A DNA stretch of 64,000 nucleotides, taken from contig CAZAJX010000004.1 of NCBI GenBank assembly GCA_964485815.1, positions 1 through 64,000 of the forward strand. Direction: 5' to 3'. Source of the DNA: SFLA01 sp964485815. GTDB lineage: Bacteria; Bacillota; Clostridia; Oscillospirales; CAG-382. Under the pieces are notes generated by a model. That model did not search any database. It saw nothing but the letters and a program-made list of their open reading frames with translations, and was not told the DNA's origin. Shown piece by piece: positions 28,207 through 35,767 of this stretch. Numbering within the stretch: position 1 is the stretch's first letter; each line of letters opens with the position of its first letter. The position numbers were made by a program, and so were the translations under genes.

Positions 28207-29012
28207 ACGAAAATGCAAAACAGTTTGTAAATAAAGAAAGATATACCGTACAAGACCTTTGCGAGATCGTAAAAATACTTCGCGGTGAGGACGGTTGCCC
28301 TTGGGACAGAGAGCAGACCCACCAAAGTATAAGAAGAGATCTCATCGAAGAATGCTATGAGGTAGTGGAAGGTATCGATAATAACGATCCCGTGCTTATG
28401 TGCGAGGAGTTGGGAGATCTGCTTTTGCAGGTGGTTTTCCATGCTCAAATAGGCGCTGAAGATAAACAGTTCGATATGAGCGACGTGGCAGATGGAATTT
28501 GCCGCAAGCTCGTTCTCCGCCATCCCCATGTGTTTGCAGACGTAAACGCAGATACCTCTGAAAAAGTGCTGGAAAATTGGGATAAGATAAAAAAGCAGGA
28601 AAAGCAGAGGCTGTCTGTTTCCGACGAAATGTACGCTATTCCTCCCGCGCTTCCCGCACTTATGCGTGCAAATAAAGTAGGTAAAAAATCCGGCAAAGCA
28701 AATTTTGATTTTCCTACGGACGAAGAAGCCTTTGCCAAGGTAACCGAAGAGCTTAACGAGCTTTACGAAGCACATACGAGCGGAACCAAGGAGCAGGTTG
28801 CTGACGAAATGGGAGATCTGCTGTTCTCCGTGGTCAATGTTTCAAGAAAAGTAGGGGTGGAACCCGAGGAAGCCTTGACAAGAGCTACCGAAAAATTTAT
28901 GAAGAGATTTCAAAAACTCGAACTTGCGGCTTCGGAAAGCGGTAAGTGTCTTGCGGATATGTCTGCCGAAGAGGCGGACGAGCTGTGGGAGCGCATAAAA
29001 AACCACGATTAA
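28203..29012 (+). CDS. mazG: Nucleoside triphosphate pyrophosphohydrolase MazG
   Basis: MazG hydrolyses (d)NTPs to monophosphate and pyrophosphate and clears aberrant nucleotides. The 269-residue protein has two MazG domains. The first contains LIEECYEVVEG and ELGDLLLQVVFHAQI; the second contains TEELNELYEA and DEMGDLLFSVVNVSRK. Both carry the acidic helix pairs. The segment CPWDREQTHQSI marks the long (E. coli-like) type. It corresponds to the C-terminal part of Bacillus YabN and occupies the same position after spoVB. No strong terminator follows, only a T-rich/A-rich weak dyad near 29018-29038. Confidence 0.94.
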   Translation: MNENAKQFVNKERYTVQDLCEIVKILRGEDGCPWDREQTHQSIRRDLIEECYEVVEGIDNNDPVLMCEELGDLLLQVVFHAQIGAEDKQFDMSDVADGICRKLVLRHPHVFADVNADTSEKVLENWDKIKKQEKQRLSVSDEMYAIPPALPALMRANKVGKKSGKANFDFPTDEEAFAKVTEELNELYEAHTSGTKEQVADEMGDLLFSVVNVSRKVGVEPEEALTRATEKFMKRFQKLELAASESGKCLADMSAEEADELWERIKNHD

Positions 29013-29047
29013 AAGTACTTTTTTTCAAAAAAAGTCGAAAATAGCTA

Positions 29048-29076
29048 TTGAAAAATCAAAAAAATAATGATATACT
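29048..29076 (+). promoter_or_regulatory. Promoter of hup
   Basis: TTGAAA (29048-29053) and TATACT (29071-29076) are separated by 17 bp, giving a start near 29083 and a 37-base leader. This lets HU be expressed apart from the spoVB-mazG run upstream. Confidence 0.7.
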
Positions 29077-29119
29077 GTGTCAAGCGAAAGCAAAGGACAT
29101 TATGAAAGGAGTTCATTTT

Positions 29120-29395
29120 ATGAACAAGATCACATTGGCAGACGTTGCAGCAAACGCTGCAGGTATTAAGAAGAAGGATGCAGAAGTAGCAGTTAACGCA
29201 ATTTTCGCAGCTATGGCTAACGAACTCGCAGCAGGCGGCAAGGTTCAGATCGCAGGCTTCGGCAACTTCAAAATGAAGGAAAGAGTAGAGCGCGTAGGCA
29301 GAAATCCCAAGTCCCACGAGCCCATCGTTATTCCTTCCGCTAAGGTAGTTAACTTCACTGCAGGTAAGCAGCTTAAAGAGCTTCTTAACAAGTAA
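29120..29395 (+). CDS. hup: HU family DNA-binding protein
   Basis: HU is an abundant nucleoid protein that bends DNA without sequence preference. The 91-residue protein has the helical N-terminus (NKITLADVAANAAG) and the signature GFGNFKMKERVERVGRNP, with the Pro that intercalates DNA. Two in-frame ATGs lie further upstream (29048, 29102). The one at 29120 is chosen because AAAGGAG lies just before it and 29048 is inside the -35 element. It has its own strong promoter but sits between mazG and rqcP, a common Clostridia order. Confidence 0.96.
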   Translation: MNKITLADVAANAAGIKKKDAEVAVNAIFAAMANELAAGGKVQIAGFGNFKMKERVERVGRNPKSHEPIVIPSAKVVNFTAGKQLKELLNK

Positions 29396-29421
29396 TCAGT
29401 GTTTATGAGGTATGAGGTCTT

Positions 29422-29664
29422 ATGCGGCTGGATAAATTTTTAAAGGTTTCTCGTGTAATAAAGCGCAGAACAATCGCCAACGAAGCGTGCGACAGCAGCT
29501 ATGTGGCTGTTAACGGTCTTCCCGCTAAGGCCTCCTACAATGTTAAGATAGGGGATGTTATTACCGTTTCATTCGGTAACAGAACCACTTCGTTCCGCGT
29601 TCTCGGTCTTAACGAGCACACCACAAAAGCAGAAGCAAGTTCAATGTACGAAATAACGGAATGA
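29422..29664 (+). CDS. rqcP: S4-domain ribosome quality-control protein RqcP (YabO-like)
   Basis: This 80-residue protein is essentially one S4 RNA-binding domain (MRLDKFLKVSRVIKRRTIANEA, split here as residues 1-20 plus two; then YVAVNGLPAKASYNVKIGD). In Bacillus RqcP works with RqcH on stalled 50S subunits to add alanine tails to incomplete chains. Synteny with yabP, yabQ and divIC supports this over Hsp15. A GAGGT site precedes the ATG. Confidence 0.88.
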   Translation: MRLDKFLKVSRVIKRRTIANEACDSSYVAVNGLPAKASYNVKIGDVITVSFGNRTTSFRVLGLNEHTTKAEASSMYEITE

Positions 29665-29710
29665 TATTTATCGGTGCTTCATATATTTAGATTATGGAGC
29701 GTGAGAGATA

Positions 29711-29971
29711 TTGAACGAAAGAAAACATTCCGTTACTTGTACTGCGCGTGATATTACTCTTGTTACCGCAGTATACGATATTATCAGTTTTGATGATACG
29801 CAGGTCAGCCTTTCTCTGGGAGAGGATACCATCCTTTCCGTCAGCGGAACGGGCTTGACACTTCGCCGCCTCTCTCTTGAAACGGGCGAGGTGGATATTT
29901 CCGGCAGGATAGAAGCTATAGTTTATCTTGATGGCGGCATAAAACAAAAGAAACGCCGTCTGTTCGGCTGA
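29711..29971 (+). CDS. yabP: Spore protein YabP
   Basis: YabP is a small sporulation protein needed for normal forespore engulfment or cortex formation in Bacillus. The 86-residue frame has the YabP/YqfC fold pattern: ARDITLVTAVYDIISFDDT, then LSLGEDTILSVSGTGLTL. Translation begins at TTG 29711, with GGAG about 10 bases before it. The stop codon overlaps the yabQ ATG by one base. The call rests on family pattern and strong synteny. Confidence 0.85.
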   Translation: MNERKHSVTCTARDITLVTAVYDIISFDDTQVSLSLGEDTILSVSGTGLTLRRLSLETGEVDISGRIEAIVYLDGGIKQKKRRLFG

Positions 29972-30411
29972 TGGAAGTCGATTACCGCGCACAACTGCTC
30001 TTGGCGTTGTATTCCGTTCCCACGGGTTTGTTTTTGGGAGCGGTATACGATATACTCAGGTTGGCGCGTTTACCTTTCGGAAAGATCGGCGTGTTTTTTA
30101 CCGATATCCTGCAAACATTTCTGTGCTTTTTAGCGGTGCAGATATTGCTTTTTAATTTTTGGAACGGCAAAATTCGCGTTTATCCCTTTTTTATTTGTTT
30201 TTTAAGCTTTGTTTTATACAGAGCTACCATTGGCAGACTCACTACTGCCGCATATTTGAAATTGAGTTCGTATATAAAACCGCGGTTCTTATATAAAGTC
30301 GCCGTGGTTAGAGGATATATTTATAAAAAGCGGTTGCTTAAGCAGGCATCCGTCGGATTCGGGATCAAACTCCCGCGGAGGAAAAGAAGTGGCAAAAAGA
30401 ACACGGCCTAA
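29971..30411 (+). CDS. yabQ: Spore cortex protein YabQ
   Basis: YabQ is a membrane protein needed for spore cortex in Bacillus. The 146-residue protein has the family start AQLLLALYSVPTGLFLGAVYD, cut here to its core LALYSVPTGLFLGAVYD. Hydrophobic segments lie near residues 8-25, 38-60 and 68-85, and the C-terminus is basic. It shares one base with yabP, and its last 23 bases overlap divIC, so the three are translationally coupled. Its presence supports spore formation. Confidence 0.86.
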   Translation: MEVDYRAQLLLALYSVPTGLFLGAVYDILRLARLPFGKIGVFFTDILQTFLCFLAVQILLFNFWNGKIRVYPFFICFLSFVLYRATIGRLTTAAYLKLSSYIKPRFLYKVAVVRGYIYKKRLLKQASVGFGIKLPRRKRSGKKNTA

Positions 30412-30670
30412 TATGGTTATGAAGCTTGCCTTTGTTTGCGTTTTGGGCTTCTTGGTTATTTCGGTTATACAGCTTCAGGTCGAGCTTAAAGAACTGCGCC
30501 AACGCAAGGCGGAGCAGGAAATTCTTGTGCAAACACTTGAGGATGATATTACCGAGCTCACCATAAGACTCAACACCCCTATATCCGATGAATATATTGA
30601 GCGTGTAGCCCGTGCACACGGTTACCGAATGCCTAACGAGATCATTTTTTATAACGATATTGCGGATTAG
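30389..30670 (+). CDS. divIC: Septum formation initiator DivIC/FtsB
   Basis: DivIC is a bitopic division protein that joins FtsL and DivIB (FtsQ) at the septum. The 93-residue protein has a short basic cytoplasmic tail, one membrane segment (about residues 11-29) and a coiled coil (ELKELRQRKAEQEILVQTLE). A short C-terminal domain ends RVARAHGYRMPNE, as in the family. The start is GTG at 30389, behind GGAGG. It is the cell-division member of the yab cluster. Confidence 0.92.
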   Translation: MAKRTRPNMVMKLAFVCVLGFLVISVIQLQVELKELRQRKAEQEILVQTLEDDITELTIRLNTPISDEYIERVARAHGYRMPNEIIFYNDIAD

Positions 30671-30681
30671 AGGTTGAGCCG

Positions 30682-31080
30682 GTGGTACTTGATGAAATTG
30701 TAAAAGGCAAAGTAACGGGAATAACCAAGTTTGGCGCTTTCGTTTCTATGGAAGGCGGCAAGAACGGAATGGTACATATTTCCGAAATAGCGGACGGATT
30801 TGTTAAAGATATTAACGATCATATTCACATCGGTGACGAAGTCGAAGCTATGGTCGTAAGCATTGATGAAAACGGCAGGATAGGTCTGTCTATTAAAAAG
30901 TGCTTGGCTTTAAAAGCACGCACCGCCCCTCCGCCTATGTTTGACGAAGGTATGCCCGCACCGGATACCGATTTCGAGAATATGATGAAACGGTTCAAGG
31001 CTGTGAGCAACGATAAGCAAGCGGATATTAAGCGCGGCTTTGAGTCCAAGCGCGGCACCGGAAAAAGAGGAAGGAAATAA
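30682..31080 (+). CDS. S1 RNA-binding domain protein (YabR/GSP13-like)
   Basis: The 132-residue protein has one S1 domain in residues 1-72: GKVTGITKFGAFVSMEGGKNG is close to consensus, and GLSIKK closes the domain. A basic C-terminal tail (KRGFESKRGTGKRGRK) follows. The Bacillus homologue YabR occupies the same place after divIC. The role is probably RNA or ribosome binding, not proven. The start is GTG at 30682, and a terminator lies 5 bases after the stop, closing the cluster. Confidence 0.88.
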   Translation: MVLDEIVKGKVTGITKFGAFVSMEGGKNGMVHISEIADGFVKDINDHIHIGDEVEAMVVSIDENGRIGLSIKKCLALKARTAPPPMFDEGMPAPDTDFENMMKRFKAVSNDKQADIKRGFESKRGTGKRGRK

Positions 31081-31084
31081 TTTA

Positions 31085-31109
31085 AATCCCGTATATGCGG
31101 GATTTTTTT
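31085..31109 (+). terminator. Terminator after the yab/divIC cluster
   Basis: AATCCCG (31085-31091) pairs with CGGGATT (31098-31104), with a 6-nt loop and a T-run to 31109. Confidence 0.8.
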
Positions 31110-31112
31110 ATT

Positions 31113-31147
31113 TTGATAACAACTTGATAACAACTGTGTTTTATTAT
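31113..31147 (+). promoter_or_regulatory. Response-regulator boxes and promoter of the two-component operon
   Basis: Two identical 11-bp repeats, TTGATAACAAC, lie head to tail at 31113-31123 and 31124-31134. The -10 TATTAT (31142-31147) begins 8 bases after the second repeat. No separate -35 is visible; its place is taken by the second repeat. This is the layout of an OmpR/PhoB-type activator. The same boxes precede the lipoprotein gene at 33170. Confidence 0.7.
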
Positions 31148-31172
31148 ATAAAGCATAAAGGAGCGTTGTAAA

Positions 31173-31820
31173 ATGGCGAATATTCTTATTGCAGAAGACG
31201 AAATGAGTATAAGCAACCTTATAAAAATGAATCTCGCTTTGGTGGGGTACAGTTGCGCTCAGGCTTTTGACGGGAATTCCGCTTTGCATATGGCAAATTC
31301 TTCCCGTTTTGATCTCATAATACTGGACGTAATGCTTCCGGGAATATCCGGCTTCGACCTTATTACTCGGTTAAATAATACACCCGTTATCTTTGTAACC
31401 GCAAAAAGCGGGTTGGAGGACAGAATTCGGGGCTTGCGGTTGGGAGCAGATGATTATATCACAAAACCCTTTGAAATACTTGAGCTTGTTACACGGGTAG
31501 ACGTTGTGCTGAGAAGAACAAAGGCAGTTTCTCATTCCTTTGAATTTGATGATATCCGAATAGATTTCGATTGCAAAAAGGTTTTTAAGAAAGGAACAGA
31601 AATAAATTTAAAACCCAAAGAATTTGATCTTCTCGGTGCGTTGGTAAAGAACCGAAATATCGCGCTTTCGAGAGAAAAACTCCTTGAAATAGTGTGGGAT
31701 TATGACTATGAAGGCGACACCCGTACAGTTGATGTACATATTCAAAAACTACGCAAAAAACTGGATATAGAAGAACGGTTAAAAACCGTATATAAGACAG
31801 GATACAGACTGGAGGTGTGA
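31173..31820 (+). CDS. OmpR/PhoB-family response regulator
   Basis: The 215-residue protein has a receiver domain with acidic residues Glu8, Asp9 and Glu10. The phosphoacceptor is Asp52 (LIILDVMLPG) and the conserved Lys is 98 (DDYITKPF). A winged-helix DNA-binding domain covers about residues 120-215 (NLKPKEFDLLGALVKN, GDTRTVDVHIQKLRKKL). AAAGGAG lies before the ATG. It is followed after 3 bases by its kinase gene. The tandem boxes in its own promoter suggest autoregulation. No known subfamily name is justified from the sequence. Confidence 0.94.
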   Translation: MANILIAEDEMSISNLIKMNLALVGYSCAQAFDGNSALHMANSSRFDLIILDVMLPGISGFDLITRLNNTPVIFVTAKSGLEDRIRGLRLGADDYITKPFEILELVTRVDVVLRRTKAVSHSFEFDDIRIDFDCKKVFKKGTEINLKPKEFDLLGALVKNRNIALSREKLLEIVWDYDYEGDTRTVDVHIQKLRKKLDIEERLKTVYKTGYRLEV

Positions 31821-31823
31821 TAT

Positions 31824-33173
31824 ATGCGCTTTTGGCACAAAATATATATATTAACGCTGTTGCTCTTTCTGATTTGTCTTAATACGGGAATTATGACGCT
31901 TGCCGTTTATACTTATCAAAAAAACGTTGAATCCATAGAAGCGTCTGCGACCGCGGAACAGCATTATATCACCCGTTCTTTTGAAAACGATTATCAATCT
32001 ATGCTTGATGCAGGCGGAATGGCGAACCCTTCGCTTTTGATGCAGTCATACGGAAATCACTATGAAAGCAAAGGAATATATTTGTCTTTTGAAAAGGACG
32101 GTAAAAGCATATATTCAAATTTTAATCGTGAGTATTCGGTCGGCAAAAACAGCATAGTGCAAAAAAAGATCGATGGTATCCGATATATTTTTATATCTTC
32201 AAAGATATGTAACGGTGAATACGATATAGTTTATGTAAAAAGCGTTTCCGAATTGGACATCGAGTTCAAAACTCTTATGGCGGTATACATCTTGACTGCC
32301 CTTGTCGTTTCCGTCTTTCTTGCGTTAAGCTTGTTTCTTGTGTTAAAACGCTTGTCCGTTCCCTTGGACAAGCTGCGTTTAACCACAGAAAAAATAGAAA
32401 AAGGCGATTTCTCTGTCAGAGCGGAGGAGAAGGGCAAGGATGAATTCGCTCTCCTCGCAAGAAGCTTTAATGAAATGCTTTCAAAAATCAACGAGCAAAT
32501 GAGCTTTTTGGAAATAGACGCCGAAAAAAAGCAAATGCTTGTTGAAAATATGGCGCACGAATTGCGAACGCCCCTCACAAGTATACACGGCTATGCGGAA
32601 TATTTGGAAAAAGCGGCTTCAACCGAAGAAGAACGCATACTTGCGGCAAAATATATTGTTTCCGAAGCATCCCGTCTTAAAAAAATATCCGATATTTTGC
32701 TTGATACGGCTTATGTCCGCGAAAATCGCTTTGAATATACAGAAGTATCCTTGGGGGAATTAGTGTCCGATACGGTATACCGTCTTTCCCGTAAAGCCGA
32801 AGAAAACGGCATAACTCTTGAGGCGGATATTACGGAATGCAGTGTTAACGGAGAAAAAACGTTGCTGTCTATGCTGCTTTACAATCTGGCAGAAAACGGT
32901 ATTAAAGCGTGTAAAACGGGAGGAAAAGTTAAAATTTGCTGCGCCCGCCATCGTTTAACGGTGGAGGACGACGGAAAAGGTATGACACCCGAACAGCTTA
33001 CTCATATTACCGAGCCCTTCTACCGTACCGATAAATCCCGTTCTCGCTCTGAGGGCGGGGCAGGTCTGGGGCTGGCATTGTGCAAACAGATAGCGGAGGC
33101 GCATAATGCGGTTATGACCTTTGAATCGGTTCCCGAAAAAGGTACGAAAATTACGGTAGATTTTACAAGTTGA
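31824..33173 (+). CDS. Sensor histidine kinase
   Basis: The 449-residue protein has membrane segments near residues 6-29 and 151-173 that enclose an external sensor region of about 120 residues. A HAMP domain follows (RLSVPLDKLRLTTEKI through about 225), then HisKA with phosphorylated His245 in ENMAHELRTPLTS. The catalytic domain has NLAENGIKA, VEDDGKGM, FYRTDKSRS and GGAGLGLALCKQ. All boxes needed for autophosphorylation are present. GGAGG precedes the ATG. Its stop codon lies inside the first of the three boxes controlling the next gene. The signal sensed is unknown. Confidence 0.94.
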   Translation: MRFWHKIYILTLLLFLICLNTGIMTLAVYTYQKNVESIEASATAEQHYITRSFENDYQSMLDAGGMANPSLLMQSYGNHYESKGIYLSFEKDGKSIYSNFNREYSVGKNSIVQKKIDGIRYIFISSKICNGEYDIVYVKSVSELDIEFKTLMAVYILTALVVSVFLALSLFLVLKRLSVPLDKLRLTTEKIEKGDFSVRAEEKGKDEFALLARSFNEMLSKINEQMSFLEIDAEKKQMLVENMAHELRTPLTSIHGYAEYLEKAASTEEERILAAKYIVSEASRLKKISDILLDTAYVRENRFEYTEVSLGELVSDTVYRLSRKAEENGITLEADITECSVNGEKTLLSMLLYNLAENGIKACKTGGKVKICCARHRLTVEDDGKGMTPEQLTHITEPFYRTDKSRSRSEGGAGLGLALCKQIAEAHNAVMTFESVPEKGTKITVDFTS

Positions 33174-33215
33174 TTACAACTCGAAAACAACTTAAATACA
33201 ACGGAGCTTTATTAT
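33170..33215 (+). promoter_or_regulatory. Three tandem response-regulator boxes and promoter of the lipoprotein gene
   Basis: Three 11-bp repeats lie head to tail: TTGATTACAAC (33170-33180), TCGAAAACAAC (33181-33191) and TTAAATACAAC (33192-33202). All end in ACAAC. The -10 TATTAT (33210-33215) begins 8 bases after the last repeat, exactly as in the promoter at 31113, and the shared string TTTATTATATA follows in both. This marks the lipoprotein as a likely direct target of the adjacent regulator. Confidence 0.72.
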
Positions 33216-33267
33216 ATATTTGCAGACGAAAAAACTGCAAATATTTTCCGAAACGGAGGAAATCATT

Positions 33268-34851
33268 TTGAAAAGCAACAAAAGAACAGTAATTGTTGCA
33301 TTGTGTCTTGTTTTGGCTTCTGTGTTGACACTTACCGGATGTATGTATGCCCTCGCCGCAGAAACCGGTGATGAAAAGCCTTATACATCAGAAGATTTTG
33401 AAAACAGCTTTGGCGATGCGGTTATCGAAGATGCTCCCGTATCCCAGGACTCAATGCAAGAAAAACACGGAGCATACCTGCACGTTTCCGAAGACGGCAA
33501 AAAAGTTACCGTTTTCAGCGACACACAGTTGGAGGAATTGCTTTCCGTTAGAGCAAGCGGTAAAAGAAACGCCGTCACATATGATGATATTCTTTATGTC
33601 ATTAATGATTCCGTGCGTATTTATTCTACCTATGACACCGTAGTTTTGAATGCGGATCTTGCAAAACAGTTGGATCTTAACGTATTTACCTGCACCGATA
33701 CCGGTGTTATCACTACCTGCGAGCCCGATTCCGATATCAACTACAGCAAGATGGTAAGAGATATATATTCCATAATCGTTTACCGTCTGTATGCCCTTGA
33801 TTCAGGCTTTACCCATATGTATTTCGGCTCTTTGTGGAATCACGAAACTCTTAGTGCTGAGCATATGTTCAGCTACGAAGGCGACGGTATTAACGATCGT
33901 GAGAATTTCTTTAAGACCAAAAACTGGTTTGTACTTTCGCTTGACGGCGGCACCGAGATCGGCACCGAATATAATCAGAAATTATCCTCGGATTACTCTG
34001 CCATCGCTTCCGAGCATATGGCTATGTCAAATCCCGATCCCGATTTCGTATTTGATTTTGAGGGTAATTCCATTTCCGCGCCTTACTTTATAATCGAAGC
34101 GCCTCTTGTGGAAGATCCTTATAACTACAGATACGTCGATTCATATAAAATGTACCACATAGGCGAAGACGCCTCCACCTATACAACTTTGTACCCCACT
34201 GCGGAAATCAATTCTTTCAAGCGGGAAGGTTATTTTGACAGAGTTTTCAATTTCCCTGTTGAAAGCGTTACCATTCACGCAGGCGATTACTCCCAGTATC
34301 AGGTATGCTCCGAGCTTTCCGAAGAAGACAAGGCTGCCCTTATCGCCATTCTTAATTGTGATACACCTTGGGAAAGCGGACTTTCTCTCGATCCTGTTAT
34401 ATGCAGATTCAATCTGGACGGAGCGGGCTTCAATTACAGAGATGGATTTATTTATTCCACTTCACGCACCTATCTGCCTCTTACCGAGGAACAGAACGAA
34501 ATAGTTGCCGCTATCGTGGAAAAATACGATAATTATTTCGAAGTTTACCACGGCGAGATCAAAGATATCGAATTTTATCCCTTTAATCCTTTCGTTCAGG
34601 ATGAATTGGTTTGGGCAACAGATATCACCGAAGAAGAGTTTAACAGAATATGCGAAATTCTTACCCGCGATGAGCCTTGGCAAAAGCGTGATTACGATTC
34701 CCACGAGATCACCGCACGGCTTACGATAAACGGACGGGGCTTTAACTACAGTGTAGACAGAATCTACGATACCGCAGGCGGTATGCTTCTCCTTACCGAA
34801 GAAGAATGCGCGTTCTTTGATTCACTCATAGAAAAATATAATAACGACTGA
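33268..34851 (+). CDS. Lipoprotein with a tandem C-terminal repeat, function unknown
   Basis: I do not recognise the family. The start is TTG at 33268, because GGAGG (33255-33259) precedes it; an ATG at 33220 lies upstream of that site. The 527-residue product has a lipoprotein signal peptide with lipobox LTGC (Cys25), so it should be anchored outside the membrane. Residues about 333-424 and 432-527 are a tandem repeat. Both copies share ILxxDxPW, GFNY, an IY pair, LTEE, and end in EKY(D/N)N. The middle is rich in Tyr, Asp and Glu, with no catalytic motif I can see. It is downstream of the two-component genes and shares their regulatory boxes, so it may be their output or a sensor partner. 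Confidence 0.85.
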   Translation: MKSNKRTVIVALCLVLASVLTLTGCMYALAAETGDEKPYTSEDFENSFGDAVIEDAPVSQDSMQEKHGAYLHVSEDGKKVTVFSDTQLEELLSVRASGKRNAVTYDDILYVINDSVRIYSTYDTVVLNADLAKQLDLNVFTCTDTGVITTCEPDSDINYSKMVRDIYSIIVYRLYALDSGFTHMYFGSLWNHETLSAEHMFSYEGDGINDRENFFKTKNWFVLSLDGGTEIGTEYNQKLSSDYSAIASEHMAMSNPDPDFVFDFEGNSISAPYFIIEAPLVEDPYNYRYVDSYKMYHIGEDASTYTTLYPTAEINSFKREGYFDRVFNFPVESVTIHAGDYSQYQVCSELSEEDKAALIAILNCDTPWESGLSLDPVICRFNLDGAGFNYRDGFIYSTSRTYLPLTEEQNEIVAAIVEKYDNYFEVYHGEIKDIEFYPFNPFVQDELVWATDITEEEFNRICEILTRDEPWQKRDYDSHEITARLTINGRGFNYSVDRIYDTAGGMLLLTEEECAFFDSLIEKYNND

Positions 34852-34891
34852 TTTTACCGTAAATCCTTTTTGAATTACCCCAACGCAATCA

Positions 34892-34919
34892 CCCCATGAA
34901 GCCTAACGGCTTCTCGGGG
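34892..34919 (-). repeat. Short hairpin repeat, copy 1
   Basis: CCCC and GGGG flank GAAGCC-TAAC-GGCTTC, which folds as a hairpin. An adjacent CGGGGACCCCG can form an alternative stem. The reverse complement matches the element at 62708-62734 at most positions, including the core CCGTTAGGCTT. It lies between the lipoprotein stop and its terminator. Confidence 0.6.
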
Positions 34920-34931
34920 ACCCCGACAATC

Positions 34932-34979
34932 AACAACGCCTCCCAAAGACATCTTTTGTCCGAGGGAGGTGTTGTTTTT
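34932..34979 (+). terminator. Terminator of the lipoprotein gene
   Basis: A 13-bp stem (34932-34944 with 34964-34976, one G-T pair) carries a 19-nt loop that can itself pair GACA with TGTC. A T-run follows to 34979. Confidence 0.75.
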
Positions 34980-34992
34980 ATGTAAAACAGTA

Positions 34993-35021
34993 TTGAAAGA
35001 ATGACAAATAAATGCTATACT
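34993..35021 (+). promoter_or_regulatory. Promoter of the metallophosphoesterase gene
   Basis: TTGAAA (34993-34998), a 17-bp spacer and TATACT (35016-35021) give a start near 35028. This excludes the in-frame ATG at 35001 as a translation start. Confidence 0.7.
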
Positions 35022-35054
35022 GTAAAAAAGTCAACTCGTATAGGGGCGTGTGCT

Positions 35055-35765
35055 ATGAAGAATGATCTTTCAAAACTTTCCGTAACCGAATATAGCATAT
35101 TCGCGCCCGTTAACGAAAAGATCTGCTTTGCCTTTGTTTCCGATCTCCACCATTGCGAAAACGGGCCTGTTATCAATGCAATCGACGCCGTATCGCCGGA
35201 TGCGGTTTTGGTAGGCGGGGATTTTATGCACAATATGTCCTTTTACACCAAGGGCTTTGATTTTTTGCGTATCTGCGCAAAGAAGTATTCCGTTTTCTGC
35301 TCTCTCGGAAATCACGAAGGGCGTTACGAAGGAGATATTTACAAAGCGGTGGAAGATACCGGCGCTGTCCTTTTGGATAACACTCACACCGTATTTGAAG
35401 ATGTGCTTATCGGCGGACTTACATCGGGCTTTTTAACCGATAACGTTCCCGATACGGCTTGGCTTAAAGATTTTTCTCGGTTGGACGGATACAAGATACT
35501 GCTATCTCATCATCCCGAGTATTATAAAAAATATATAGATTCCACCAACGTAGATCTTGTTTTGTCGGGGCACGCCCACGGCGGACAATGGCGCTTTTTC
35601 GGCAGAGGAGTATATGCGCCGGGGCAGGGAATATTCCCCAAATATTCTGGCGGATTTTATCACAACCGACTTATTGTGGGACGGGGCATCGGAAATGCTC
35701 ACCGCATTCCCCGCATAAACAACAACCCCGAAATCGTTAAGATAACTTTAATTCCCAAGGAGTAA
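35055..35765 (+). CDS. Calcineurin-like metallophosphoesterase (YkuE-like)
   Basis: The 236-residue protein has all five metal-binding motifs: VSDLHH (Asp30, His32), GGDF (Asp56), GNHE (Asn86, His87), SHHPEY (His152/153) and GHAHGG (His173, His175). It has no signal peptide or membrane segment, unlike YkuE proper. Substrates in the family range from UDP-diacylglucosamine to cyclic nucleotides and phosphoproteins, so none is assigned. The ATG at 35055 fits the promoter position; its ribosome site is weak (GGGGCG). A YgjV-like gene follows after 2 bases and is co-transcribed. Confidence 0.88.
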   Translation: MKNDLSKLSVTEYSIFAPVNEKICFAFVSDLHHCENGPVINAIDAVSPDAVLVGGDFMHNMSFYTKGFDFLRICAKKYSVFCSLGNHEGRYEGDIYKAVEDTGAVLLDNTHTVFEDVLIGGLTSGFLTDNVPDTAWLKDFSRLDGYKILLSHHPEYYKKYIDSTNVDLVLSGHAHGGQWRFFGRGVYAPGQGIFPKYSGGFYHNRLIVGRGIGNAHRIPRINNNPEIVKITLIPKE

Positions 35766-35767
35766 TT

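Noticed and set aside
29018..29038. Terminator after mazG
   Set aside because: ACTTTTTTT-C-AAAAAAAGT is a dyad of only A and T runs with almost no loop and little GC, too weak to call.
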